NCBI GenBank assembly: GCA_031292575.1
Contig: JARLGX010000015.1
Coordinates: 62,001 to 126,000, forward strand
From: Paludibacter sp.
GTDB lineage: Bacteria; Bacteroidota; Bacteroidia; Bacteroidales; Paludibacteraceae
DNA length: 64,000 nucleotides
Direction: 5' to 3'
Shown: in pieces, positions 17,951 through 25,925 of the stretch
Position numbering within the stretch: position 1 is the stretch's first letter
Layout: each line of letters begins with the position of its first letter
Made by a program: the position numbers and the translations under genes
The notes under the pieces: generated by a model
The model's input: the letters and a program-made list of their open reading frames with translations, nothing else
What the model was told of the DNA's origin: nothing
The model's database searches: none

Positions 17951-18110
17951 ACCCCTAACCCCTAAAGGGGAACTGAATTAGTTTCGTCTCCAAAATAAAT
18001 TCAACAGGGTATTTTTAAAATTTGTACTAATAATTCTTTTTATTTTAGTCGAAACCACTATAAGATTATAAAGACAGACTTGCATAGTTCCCCTTTAGGG
18101 GTTAGGGGTC
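17951..18110. repeat. Inverted-repeat-bounded spacer, copy 2 (best example)
   Basis: A forward copy ACCCCTAACCCCTAAAGGGG (17951-17970) and a reverse copy TTCCCCTTTAGGGGTTAGGG (18088-18107) form a 24-base perfect terminal inverted repeat around about 110 bases of AT-rich DNA. The layout looks like a small non-autonomous element or a strong RNA stem between two cotranscribed genes. Confidence 0.8.
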
Positions 18111-18114
18111 TGTC

Positions 18115-20142
18115 TTAGCTCAGCATCACCTGCCCACCTGTAATTGGCAATGCCTGTCCGGTTTCGCCACATTGTTCCATCAAGTACAACGCACCTTTGG
18201 TTACATCTTCAGGCGAGCATCCTTTTTTCATGGGGACTTGTGCCAGATAAAACGCTTTCACATCATCAATGGTTTTCGCGCCGGGCACTTTACCCGCATT
18301 TAAGTATTGAACAAACAAACCGTTTTCAGGATCACTCCACAGCGGACCTTCGTAGAAGTTACCCGGACAAATGGAGTTCACCTTGATACGGAAAGGAGCC
18401 AGTTCCAATGCAAATGATTGAGTCAGACCAATACCGCCAAATTTACCACCGGCATAAGCGAAGTTAGCTTTGCTGCCACGCAATCCCGATTTAGAATTTA
18501 CCTGAATAATGTCTGCATAATACTCCGGTGCATAGTTAGTTTGCAGCTTCATTACGCGGCTAACCACTTTGGTGCAATAGAAATAAGCGTTATAGTTGAT
18601 TTTCGTTACGAATTCGAAATCTTCCGGCGTCATATCGTCCAAACCACCCGCACGCAGCACACCGGCATTGCTAATGAACGTATCGATAGCTCCAAAGTTG
18701 CATACGGTTTCGTGAACAAGGTTTTCGATGCTTGGAATTTCGCTTACGTTGGTTTTCACAAAAATAGCCCGGTTGCTTTTTGCCATGCTGTTGAAACGTT
18801 CCACAGTAGCACAACCAACCGTTTCGTTCATATCGGCCACCACGATGTTAGCACCTTCCTGCAATAAACAGCGGGCAATTCCTTCGCCAAAGCCCTGTGC
18901 AGCTCCGGTAACGATAATGGTTTTATTTTCCGCACGACCTTTTGAAGCTCCGGCCGCCACACTTCGACGGTAGTTTTCCACTTCCCAGTTGTCGATAAAA
19001 TCTATCTGAGCTTGTGTCATTGGATGGGCACCACCGAACGATTCGGAAAGAAATGCAATCTTCATTGCATCTTCGAACACGTCCAGAATAATATCACACT
19101 GAGCAGCATTATCGCCCACAGCCACTAAACCAATTCCTTTGATCAGAATTACTTTTGGTTGATAACCAAACTTGGCTGTGAAAGCCGGAATTTGTTTCGC
19201 AGCTTCGGCCAATACGGCTTCCGGTTCTTCGTCGTTGAGGAAAATATAGTTCGATTTGCAATAAACAATGGCATCCGGCGTGAAAGGTTTTGCAATTTTG
19301 TCCTGATTTTCTTCGCTGTCATAGAAGTATTTAATCAGGGCATTGTTGCGCACTTTCAGGGTTTTCAAACCTTCGGTAGAAAGCATCATACGCATTCCCG
19401 GAAGAATTTGTCCGGTGCAACTGCAAGTAGCGCGAGGTTCATTAAACATTTTATTGATAGTCTCACTTGAAGTGAGGCTATCATTAAGAGTAGAAAGAAT
19501 TTTATTGTACAGGAATTTTATTTCTTCAATGCTGTCGGCACCCACGAAAATACCGTGGTTTTGCAACCAGATAACAGCAGGCTCAGCTCCATCTTGTGCG
19601 CGGAAAGCTTTGATAGCATCTTCCACTTTTTTGAATAAAACATAACCCGGATCGGTATATTCAATGAACAAAGCATTTTTCCCAAACAGTTTTTTTAATT
19701 CGCTTTCGGAATTTCGGGCACACATCAACCCGTTTACAATGGTTGGATGTAAATGTACCACAAAGGAAAAGTCAATCACGTTATGCATCGACGTTTCCAC
19801 CGATGGACGTTTGCCTTTGGTCAAAGTAGCTGCAGCCAAATCGTTTTTCACTTCCTCTTCACGTTCAGCTGCGTTAGTGCTGTAAGTTCTGTCGGACATG
19901 AGGTTTAGTTTGGCTCTGTCCAACACAGCAAAACCATCTTCGGTAATGGTTGCCAATGACGAGCCACTGGCTTTTACCCAGATTTTCTCTGCGTTTTTGT
20001 ACGAGGTGTTTCCACCGCCTGCAATTACGAAACGGCTATCACGACCGTAAAATTGCGATATTGAAATTAAGTCTTGAATGACCCCCCGACCCCCTAAAGG
20101 GGGAGTTGTGGAGCGAGTATTATCATTTTCTGTATTATTCAT
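18115..20142 (-). CDS. Bifunctional class II aldolase / short-chain dehydrogenase (RhaEW-like)
   Basis: 675-residue fusion. The N-terminal class II aldolase (about 22-400) has AGGGNTSYK, the zinc ligands of VVHLHPTIVNG and the LQNHGIFVG histidine. The C-terminal short-chain dehydrogenase (about 410-675) has VTGAAQGFGEGIA, NAGVL and the active-site YAGGK. The fusion matches the rhamnulose-1-phosphate aldolase/lactaldehyde dehydrogenase type known as RhaEW, which would yield DHAP and L-lactate from rhamnulose 1-phosphate. Residues 14-20 (PPLGGRG) are encoded by a copy of the intergenic CCCCTAAAGGGG repeat (20082-20105), an N-terminal extension foreign to the enzyme. No other methionine start is available before the conserved domain. 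Confidence 0.85.
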   Translation of the reverse strand: MNNTENDNTRSTTPPLGGRGVIQDLISISQFYGRDSRFVIAGGGNTSYKNAEKIWVKASGSSLATITEDGFAVLDRAKLNLMSDRTYSTNAAEREEEVKNDLAAATLTKGKRPSVETSMHNVIDFSFVVHLHPTIVNGLMCARNSESELKKLFGKNALFIEYTDPGYVLFKKVEDAIKAFRAQDGAEPAVIWLQNHGIFVGADSIEEIKFLYNKILSTLNDSLTSSETINKMFNEPRATCSCTGQILPGMRMMLSTEGLKTLKVRNNALIKYFYDSEENQDKIAKPFTPDAIVYCKSNYIFLNDEEPEAVLAEAAKQIPAFTAKFGYQPKVILIKGIGLVAVGDNAAQCDIILDVFEDAMKIAFLSESFGGAHPMTQAQIDFIDNWEVENYRRSVAAGASKGRAENKTIIVTGAAQGFGEGIARCLLQEGANIVVADMNETVGCATVERFNSMAKSNRAIFVKTNVSEIPSIENLVHETVCNFGAIDTFISNAGVLRAGGLDDMTPEDFEFVTKINYNAYFYCTKVVSRVMKLQTNYAPEYYADIIQVNSKSGLRGSKANFAYAGGKFGGIGLTQSFALELAPFRIKVNSICPGNFYEGPLWSDPENGLFVQYLNAGKVPGAKTIDDVKAFYLAQVPMKKGCSPEDVTKGALYLMEQCGETGQALPITGGQVMLS
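20082..20105. repeat. Intergenic-type repeat inside the fused aldolase gene
   Basis: ACCCCCCGACCCCCTAAAGG and following GGG match the spacer repeat family with two or three changes. It is read in frame as PPLGGRG near the N-terminus of the fused aldolase. Confidence 0.8.
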
Positions 20143-20202
20143 TTGAAATTTATTTTTTATATGCCTAATATCAATAAGGAATTATGAAGACAAACTTGCA
20201 TA

Positions 20203-20226
20203 GTTTCCCTTTAGAGTTAGAGGTTC
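20203..20226. repeat. Degenerate reverse copy of the spacer repeat
   Basis: TTTCCCTTTAGAGTTAGAGG, preceded by ATTATGAAGACAAACTTGCA, repeats the right-hand end of the spacer element near 18.1 kb. It pairs with the copy embedded in the aldolase gene. Confidence 0.65.
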
Positions 20227-20230
20227 TTTT

Positions 20231-21385
20231 TTATTGGTTTATCAATTGATCTCCCAACTTAATAAACTCTGCTCGCCTGCTTCTGTCAACATCTCCAATT
20301 GAATCAATATATCCTTTTAATCCTTCAGTTACTAAGAATTGATGTGCAGCTACCACGCAAGCTCCTTCGTAGTTGATTTGCATCAAACGGTCGGTAAGTG
20401 GCGTGCTGTTACGCGCAAAAAGCTCGACAGGTTCCATAGCAGGAGTATTATGCTCACTACCGAAAGTTACTACAAAGCCCTGATCGTGCAAATAGCTGGC
20501 GTATTTTTCCAGCAATTCCACACTATTTCTTGTCGTTATAAACTCTACCGAATGAAAACCACGCTCTGTCAATTGTTGAGCCACGCGCTCCAAATCGCCT
20601 TCGAAATCGGTATAACCGCCTTTGGCATCGTCGGCCAGGAACGGATACGTTGGTATGCCGCCGCCCGCCACGATAATATCGCAAACGGTTTGCATAGGCA
20701 AAAATGCTTTCGGATCTTCGGGAACAAATGCTCCCCCACCCGCTTTGAGCAAGTTGCCGCGGATTTCGTTTTCCACTCCGGCTATGTCATTAATGCCTGA
20801 TTTTAGGTCTTTTCCGGCAAATAGTTTTCCGAAAAGTTCTTGGATTTTGGCTTCATCGTTTCCGCAAGCTTCATATACTTTCAGGCGCAATGCTTTTGCC
20901 AAATGACGTTCGCGGATTGAACCTTTGGTAAGGTCGTTTTTAATCCATTCGAAGTCGAGCGCAAAACCGGCATTATTTGCAGACAGGATTTCATTTACTT
21001 TGCCACACATAGCTTCCACCTGTGCATTGGCTTCGGCGCGTACATCGGCCAATTGCGTAGCAAAAGGCTCAGGCAGCACGAACGGATACGAAAGGCCCTT
21101 GCCACTCAGGTAGGTACGACCGGGATTTCCGGGATCGTTCACACGCAGACCGGCTTTTTGGTCGGCTTCGTTCAGACTGATAAACTCTATATTGAACAAC
21201 GGATACAAGCCGCGTTCCTTGCAACCAACTGCCCAGGCTTTGTAGCCGGCAGTAGTATAAAAATCATTGATCCCCACTACCTTTACGCCTTCGACAACGG
21301 CCATGTCTAATGCTTCGTCCACATTTTTGAATGCACTGAACGAATAAGGTGTGTGGAGGTGTGCGTTTACTTTTGTGTTTTTCAT
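20231..21385 (-). CDS. PHP-domain protein of the deoxy-sugar cluster
   Basis: 384 residues starting with a PHP-type metal motif, VNAHLHTPYSFSAF (HxH), then VVGINDFYTTAGY, FNIEFIS and, near the end, VTFGSEHNTPAM, which could supply further metal ligands. PHP proteins are metal-dependent phosphoesterases or hydrolases. The fold looks complete but the substrate is unknown. The gene sits between the fused aldolase/SDR and the 2-oxoacid dehydrogenase E1 gene in the same direction, so a sugar-phosphate or pathway-intermediate phosphatase or hydrolase is a reasonable guess, not more. It has no signal peptide and is expected in the cytoplasm. Confidence 0.7.
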   Translation of the reverse strand: MKNTKVNAHLHTPYSFSAFKNVDEALDMAVVEGVKVVGINDFYTTAGYKAWAVGCKERGLYPLFNIEFISLNEADQKAGLRVNDPGNPGRTYLSGKGLSYPFVLPEPFATQLADVRAEANAQVEAMCGKVNEILSANNAGFALDFEWIKNDLTKGSIRERHLAKALRLKVYEACGNDEAKIQELFGKLFAGKDLKSGINDIAGVENEIRGNLLKAGGGAFVPEDPKAFLPMQTVCDIIVAGGGIPTYPFLADDAKGGYTDFEGDLERVAQQLTERGFHSVEFITTRNSVELLEKYASYLHDQGFVVTFGSEHNTPAMEPVELFARNSTPLTDRLMQINYEGACVVAAHQFLVTEGLKGYIDSIGDVDRSRRAEFIKLGDQLINQ

Positions 21386-21386
21386 G

Positions 21387-21409
21387 ACCCCTATCCCCTA
21401 AAGGGGATT
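21387..21409. repeat. CCCCTAAAGGGG repeat upstream of the PHP gene
   Basis: ACCCCTATCCCCTAAAGGGG, a one-base variant of the forward spacer repeat, begins two bases after the ATG of the PHP gene on the opposite strand. Confidence 0.8.
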
Positions 21410-21479
21410 TTCTAGTTAGTATTATGTAGTTAGTTATTTAAAATTTGTATTTTGCATCTGAAAAATGGTTCGTATACTG

Positions 21480-21647
21480 CTTCCCTCTCATTTTTCAGTG
21501 CCTCCCTGTCGTTTTTCAGTTCCGACATCGCATTTCGGAGTGCTTCCCTGACATTTCGGAGTAATGACATCTCCTTTTTCAGTACCGCCCTACCATTTTT
21601 CACTTACTCCCAAGCATTTCGGAATGCTGCTGTTGCAATTTTCCGCC
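21480..21647. repeat. 21-base tandem repeat encoding heptads (minus strand)
   Basis: Eight consecutive 21-base units start at 21480, 21501, 21522, 21543, 21564, 21585, 21606 and 21627 (the last is weak). Read on the minus strand, each gives seven residues close to EAL(K/R)N(D/E)R, for example SELKNDR and EALKNER, a coiled-coil heptad. A TAA stop breaks the frame in the unit at 21606-21626 and no clear ATG start exists, so it is probably a remnant or a repeat tract rather than a gene. Confidence 0.75.
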
Positions 21648-21684
21648 GGATCATAGGGTTTTTCCAAACGCATTTCTTCTCTTT

Positions 21685-21750
21685 GGGTTTCGCGGTTTTC
21701 AACCGTGTTCTTCCTTTTCTAAATATCCGCGGTTAAAAACCGCGAGACCC
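21685..21750. repeat. Imperfect 23-base inverted repeat
   Basis: GGGTTTCGCGGTTTTCAACC.. (21685-21707) against its complement at 21728-21750, with about 20 of 23 positions matching; each arm is itself a small palindrome (CGCGGTT..AACCGCG). It lies in the repeat-rich spacer before the E1 gene. Confidence 0.65.
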
Positions 21751-21768
21751 GATTGGAACTAAATTTAG

Positions 21769-21857
21769 CACTAAGGCACCAGATCACTCCGTGAATCTTT
21801 GTGTACTTAGTGCCTTAGTGGTTCTTAAAGTCCCCCTTCGGGGGATTTAGGGGGCTT
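21769..21857. repeat. CACTAAGGCAC inverted repeat and CCCCC/GGGGG box
   Basis: CACTAAGGCAC (21769-21779) pairs perfectly with GTGCCTTAGTG (21810-21820). It is followed by a C/G box, TCCCCCTTCGGGGGATTTAG (21831-21850), ending at the E1 stop codon. With the 21-base repeats and the previous inverted repeat, it fills the whole 470-base gap. Confidence 0.6.
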
Positions 21858-24316
21858 TACACCCCCATTTTCGACCTCCGGATAAACTCTGCATCCGTAA
21901 AGTTCTGACCTGGAACATAGCCTGCCAGTGGTTGGATGCGTTCGTTGATTATATCCAGGAACCAGCTTACTTGTGGAAAGAATGAATCTTCCAATTCGAA
22001 GGCCGGAGTAATCCAGTTGCGTGAACCAAGAACACAAACCGGAGCGTCCAGATAGTCGAAGCAAAGGGTGCTGATGTTCGTTGCAAAGTCGTTCAGGAAC
22101 GAACCACGTGCGCAAGCATCGCCAGCCACAATGATTTTACCTGTTTTCTTCACCGAAGCAACCACTTGTTCGTAGTTGAAAGGTACCAACGAACGAGCGT
22201 CGATAACTTCGGCACTCAAGCCATATTTTTCTTCCAATTCTTGTGCTGCTTTCAACGCAGGATATAATGTGTGACCAACGGTTAGGAACGTAATGTCTTT
22301 TCCTTCTTTTTTTACGTCCGGCTCACCAAATGGAATTTCGTAGTAACCTTCAGGCACACCACCTTTGTGGAATTGCTCACCAATTTCGTAGATACGTTGG
22401 CTTTCGAAGTAAACAACTGGATCGGTTCCCTGCAAAGCTGAGTTCATCAACCCTTTGGCATCGTAAGGAGTTACCGGGAAACAAACTTTCAAGCCGGGGA
22501 TTTGAGTCACCAACGAAGTCCAGTCCTGCGAATGTTGTGCCCCGTATTTTGAACCTACCGATACACGAAGCGTGATAGGCATTTTCAATACATTGCCGCT
22601 CATCGATTGCCATTTAGGCATTTGGTTGAACACCTCATCACCGCAACGACCCAAGAAATCGCAATACATAATTTCAGGAACTACGCGGCCACCACACATG
22701 GCGTAACCAATGGCAGTACCCACAATAGACGCTTCGGCGATAGGCGAGTTGAACAAGCGGTGGTAAGGAAGTGCTTCGGTCATACCGCCATAAACGGCAA
22801 ACGCACCACCCCAATCGCGGTTTTCTTCACCATAAGCCACCAATGACGCATCTTTGTAGAAACGATCCATCATAGCTTCGAAAATACCATCGCGCAACTG
22901 ATATTGTTTCATTTTGCTGAATGGTTTTCCATCCCCATCAAAAGCAAAACGTTCTTTGGCAGCAATTTTCTTTACACGTGAGTTTTCGGCCAATGGCATC
23001 AAAACATCAGGCGTAGCAGTTGAGAAAGAATCAACCGAACCGTTCGAGAACATCATGTCGCCAATGATTTGTGCATTGGTCATACGTGGAGAAACAGCAT
23101 CGTCGATTGATTTCAGGAACATATCATACACCAATGCTTTCACATCAGCCCATGTTGCATCAAGGTCAGCTTGAGTAGCTTCGCCTGCTTCAACCATTTG
23201 TTTCCCGAAAGAAGCGATACAATCCTGCGCTTCCCATGCTTCCACTTCTTCTTTGGTACGATACGAAGACGCATCCGAAGGCGAGTGACCGCTGTAACGA
23301 TATGTCAATACGTCCAATAAAACAGGACCTTTTTTCTCTTCAAGGATAACGCGTTTACGTTTGTAAGCGTCGATAACAGCCAATGGATTGTAACCGTCAA
23401 CACGCTCGGCGTGCATTTGCTCAGGATTTACACCTGCACCAATACGAGCCGCAATATCATAACCCATGGTTTCGCCGGCAGTTTGTCCGCCCATACCGTA
23501 TTGGTTGTTCATAATGTTGATAATAACAGGCAATCCACCTTGCATATCGCCTTCCCACAACTGGCGGAACTGATCCATAGACGCGAAAGTAATACCTTCC
23601 CAAACCGGACCACAAGCCATGGAAGCATCACCAATATTGGCAACTACCAAACCTTTTTGGCGGTTGATTTTTTTGTATAATGCAGCACCAACAGCAATAT
23701 CACCCGAACCACCAACCAAAGCGTTGTTAGGATAAACACCAAATGGCGTAAAGAAAGCGTGCATAGAACCACCCAACCCGCGGTTGAAACCGGTTACACG
23801 GGCAAATATTTCGGCCAATGTTCCGTAAACAAGGAAGCGACGAGCCAATTCTTTAGTCGTTCCTGTAAAGTCTTTTTTTACTACTGCCAATACAGCTCCA
23901 TCAAAGAACGATTCCATGATGTCCGTCAACTGTTTGTCGTCCAATTTATGGATAGCCGACATACCTTTGGCAAGGATTTCGCCGTGTGAACGGTGGCTTC
24001 CAAAAATATAATCGTCAACGGTCAAAGTCCACGCCATACCTACTGCTGCCGATTCCTGTCCGATAGACAAGTGAGCAGGACCAGGGTGATTGTACGGAGT
24101 TCCGTTATACTCACCTTTGGTTTTAATCAGGTTAATCATGGTTTCGAACTCACGAATCAATACCATGTCGTGATAAATGGCTTTGAACTCTTCGTTGGTA
24201 AAATTACCTTTTTCGTCTTTGACGGTTTTTTGATATTGATTTACTGGAATCGGTTGAAATTCCACAAAACCCGGTTTACGCATTTCTGACGGGTCAATGT
24301 GCTGTACTTTTGGCAT
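21857..24316 (-). CDS. 2-oxoacid dehydrogenase E1, fused alpha and beta subunits
   Basis: 819-residue thiamine-diphosphate enzyme decarboxylating a 2-oxo acid and passing the acyl group to the E2 lipoyl arm. The alpha part (about 1-440) has LIREFETMINLIKTKGEY, GSHRSHGE, and the TPP/Mg motif GDAS...NNQYGMGGQ. The beta part (about 480-819) has YGEENRDWGGAFAVYGGM, a transketolase-like pyrimidine region, and EVIDARSLVPFNYEQVVASV. Pyruvate or branched-chain 2-oxo acids are both possible. The ATG at 24316 is preferred; the longer form adds 19 residues from a spacer repeat. It is transcribed after E2 and E3 genes, so the complex is complete here. Confidence 0.87.
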   Translation of the reverse strand: MPKVQHIDPSEMRKPGFVEFQPIPVNQYQKTVKDEKGNFTNEEFKAIYHDMVLIREFETMINLIKTKGEYNGTPYNHPGPAHLSIGQESAAVGMAWTLTVDDYIFGSHRSHGEILAKGMSAIHKLDDKQLTDIMESFFDGAVLAVVKKDFTGTTKELARRFLVYGTLAEIFARVTGFNRGLGGSMHAFFTPFGVYPNNALVGGSGDIAVGAALYKKINRQKGLVVANIGDASMACGPVWEGITFASMDQFRQLWEGDMQGGLPVIINIMNNQYGMGGQTAGETMGYDIAARIGAGVNPEQMHAERVDGYNPLAVIDAYKRKRVILEEKKGPVLLDVLTYRYSGHSPSDASSYRTKEEVEAWEAQDCIASFGKQMVEAGEATQADLDATWADVKALVYDMFLKSIDDAVSPRMTNAQIIGDMMFSNGSVDSFSTATPDVLMPLAENSRVKKIAAKERFAFDGDGKPFSKMKQYQLRDGIFEAMMDRFYKDASLVAYGEENRDWGGAFAVYGGMTEALPYHRLFNSPIAEASIVGTAIGYAMCGGRVVPEIMYCDFLGRCGDEVFNQMPKWQSMSGNVLKMPITLRVSVGSKYGAQHSQDWTSLVTQIPGLKVCFPVTPYDAKGLMNSALQGTDPVVYFESQRIYEIGEQFHKGGVPEGYYEIPFGEPDVKKEGKDITFLTVGHTLYPALKAAQELEEKYGLSAEVIDARSLVPFNYEQVVASVKKTGKIIVAGDACARGSFLNDFATNISTLCFDYLDAPVCVLGSRNWITPAFELEDSFFPQVSWFLDIINERIQPLAGYVPGQNFTDAEFIRRSKMGV

Positions 24317-24350
24317 TGTATTATTGGTTTGTTTGTTTGTTATTTTTTTC

Positions 24351-24415
24351 AACACGGAGACACGAAGACACAAATATATTTATTGTTTTCTTTGTGACTT
24401 GGTGTCTTTGTGTTT
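24351..24415. repeat. CACGGAGACACGAAGACACAAA-type inverted repeat
   Basis: AACACGGAGACACGAAGACA.. (24351-24374) is an imperfect inverted partner of TTTGTGACTTGGTGTCTTTG.. (24391-24415). It fills the 104-base gap between the E3 and E1 genes and is unrelated in sequence to the CCCCTAAAGGGG family. Confidence 0.7.
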
Positions 24416-24420
24416 AAGTC

Positions 24421-25776
24421 TTAAAATGCAAAAATTGTTTCTTTAAATATCTCGCTAACGGTTGGGTGTGGAAAAACCACTTCCTGCATTTCTGCCAGTG
24501 TCATTTCCTGTTCAATGGCCATACAAGCTCCATAAATCATTTCACTGCCGGGATTTCCCAACATGTGAACGCCTATTATTTCGTTGTACTTTTCGCCAAC
24601 CAGCACTTTGCATAATCCTGTTCCACCTTCGTTTTCAGCTACAAATCGACCGGCATAAGCCATAGGCAGTTTAGCTACTTTATAGGCAATTCCTTTCGCT
24701 TTGGCAGATTCTTCGGTTTCACCAACTGCTGCAACTTCCGGATTTGTATAAACTACACCCGGAATTGCATTGTATCTCATTTGGTCAGGACGTCCTGTGA
24801 GGTTATTTACCACCACTTCGCCTTCGCGACTGGCAGTGTGTGCCAATAATGAAAATCCGGTGACATCGCCTGCTGCAAATACATTGGGTACATTGGTGCG
24901 CATTTTTTCATCGGTTTTGATACCACCTTTGAACAACTCAACGTTCAGATTTTCTAATCCGAAACCTTTTGTTATTGCACGACGACCAACACTTACCAAG
25001 ATTTTATCTCCTTCAACCGTTTCGGTTTTACCTTCTTTTTCGAAGATCACTTTGTTGCCATCGACTTTCACCACTTTGGCATTCAAATTAAATTCAATGC
25101 CTTTCTTTCCGTAAATATCACGAAGCATGGCAGATATTTCAAAATCGTTGTTTCCCAAAATTTCAGGAAGCATTTCCACGATCGTCACTTTTGTGCCAAG
25201 GCTGTTGAAAAAGCTTGCAAACTCCATCCCGATAACACCTCCACCGATCACTACCAATGATTTTGGTTGCTCTTTCAAATCAAGAATTTCTCGGTTGGTA
25301 AGAATAATGTCGCCTGCTTCGGCTAATCCCGGAATGGGTGGAACAAACGCTTCCGAACCTGTACAAATCAATAAGTTTGTACCAAGATAAGTTTCACCAC
25401 CACAGGTCACTTCAACACCTTTCGGGCTGCGACCAACAATTGTAGCTTCGCCTTTCACCACGGTTACATGATTTGTTTTCATGGCGCTTTCCACACCGGC
25501 AACTAATTTGCGAACCACTTTATTTTTTCGGGCAACAATTTTACCGTAATCAAAACGGATATTATCGCCATACACACCGTATTTATCACCGTGCAAAGCG
25601 TTTTCGTATGTTTTGGCACTGTAAAGCATAGTTTTAGTTGGTATGCAACCTTCGTTGAGGCAAACACCACCCATTGCTTTTTTTTCGAATAATATTACTG
25701 AAAGTCCTTTATGACCTGCACGTTCTGCAGCTACATATCCGGCCGGACCACCACCGATTATAATTAAGTCGTACAT
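24421..25776 (-). CDS. lpdA: Dihydrolipoyl dehydrogenase (E3)
   Basis: 451-residue FAD disulfide oxidoreductase that reoxidises dihydrolipoamide with NAD+. The FAD site is DLIIIGGGPAGYVAAERAG, the redox-active pair is in GGVCLNEGCIPTKTML, the NAD site is VVIGGGVIGMEFASFFNSLG, and the second FAD site is NVFAAGDVTG. The C-terminal HPTVSE holds the catalytic histidine and glutamate. Length and motifs are normal. It lies between E2 and E1 genes of the same orientation, and so most likely serves that complex, though E3 can be shared with other complexes. Confidence 0.94.
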   Translation of the reverse strand: MYDLIIIGGGPAGYVAAERAGHKGLSVILFEKKAMGGVCLNEGCIPTKTMLYSAKTYENALHGDKYGVYGDNIRFDYGKIVARKNKVVRKLVAGVESAMKTNHVTVVKGEATIVGRSPKGVEVTCGGETYLGTNLLICTGSEAFVPPIPGLAEAGDIILTNREILDLKEQPKSLVVIGGGVIGMEFASFFNSLGTKVTIVEMLPEILGNNDFEISAMLRDIYGKKGIEFNLNAKVVKVDGNKVIFEKEGKTETVEGDKILVSVGRRAITKGFGLENLNVELFKGGIKTDEKMRTNVPNVFAAGDVTGFSLLAHTASREGEVVVNNLTGRPDQMRYNAIPGVVYTNPEVAAVGETEESAKAKGIAYKVAKLPMAYAGRFVAENEGGTGLCKVLVGEKYNEIIGVHMLGNPGSEMIYGACMAIEQEMTLAEMQEVVFPHPTVSEIFKETIFAF

Positions 25777-25790
25777 ATAAAATTAGAATA

Positions 25791-25923
25791 ACCCCTAACC
25801 CCTAAAGGGGAAAAAGAGATGTTAGTATTATTTGTTTTAATCAACTTACAAAATTAAAACTTTATTCCTTTAGACCACTATAAACCAAAGAAACTTGGTC
25901 TTTAAGCCCCTTTAGGGGTTTGG
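25791..25923. repeat. Inverted-repeat-bounded spacer, copy 3
   Basis: Forward ACCCCTAACCCCTAAAGGGG (25791-25810) and reverse AGCCCCTTTAGGGGTTTGGA (25905-25924) bound the short gap between the E2 and E3 genes, with an interior GACCACTATAAA segment also seen in copy 2. Confidence 0.75.
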
Positions 25924-25925
25924 AG

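Noticed and set aside
21452-21736. 94-codon plus-strand frame over the 21-base repeats
   Set aside because: It begins with TTG and is the mirror of the heptad repeat (repeating FFS and FRS); it has no stop because of the repeat pattern, not because of selection.
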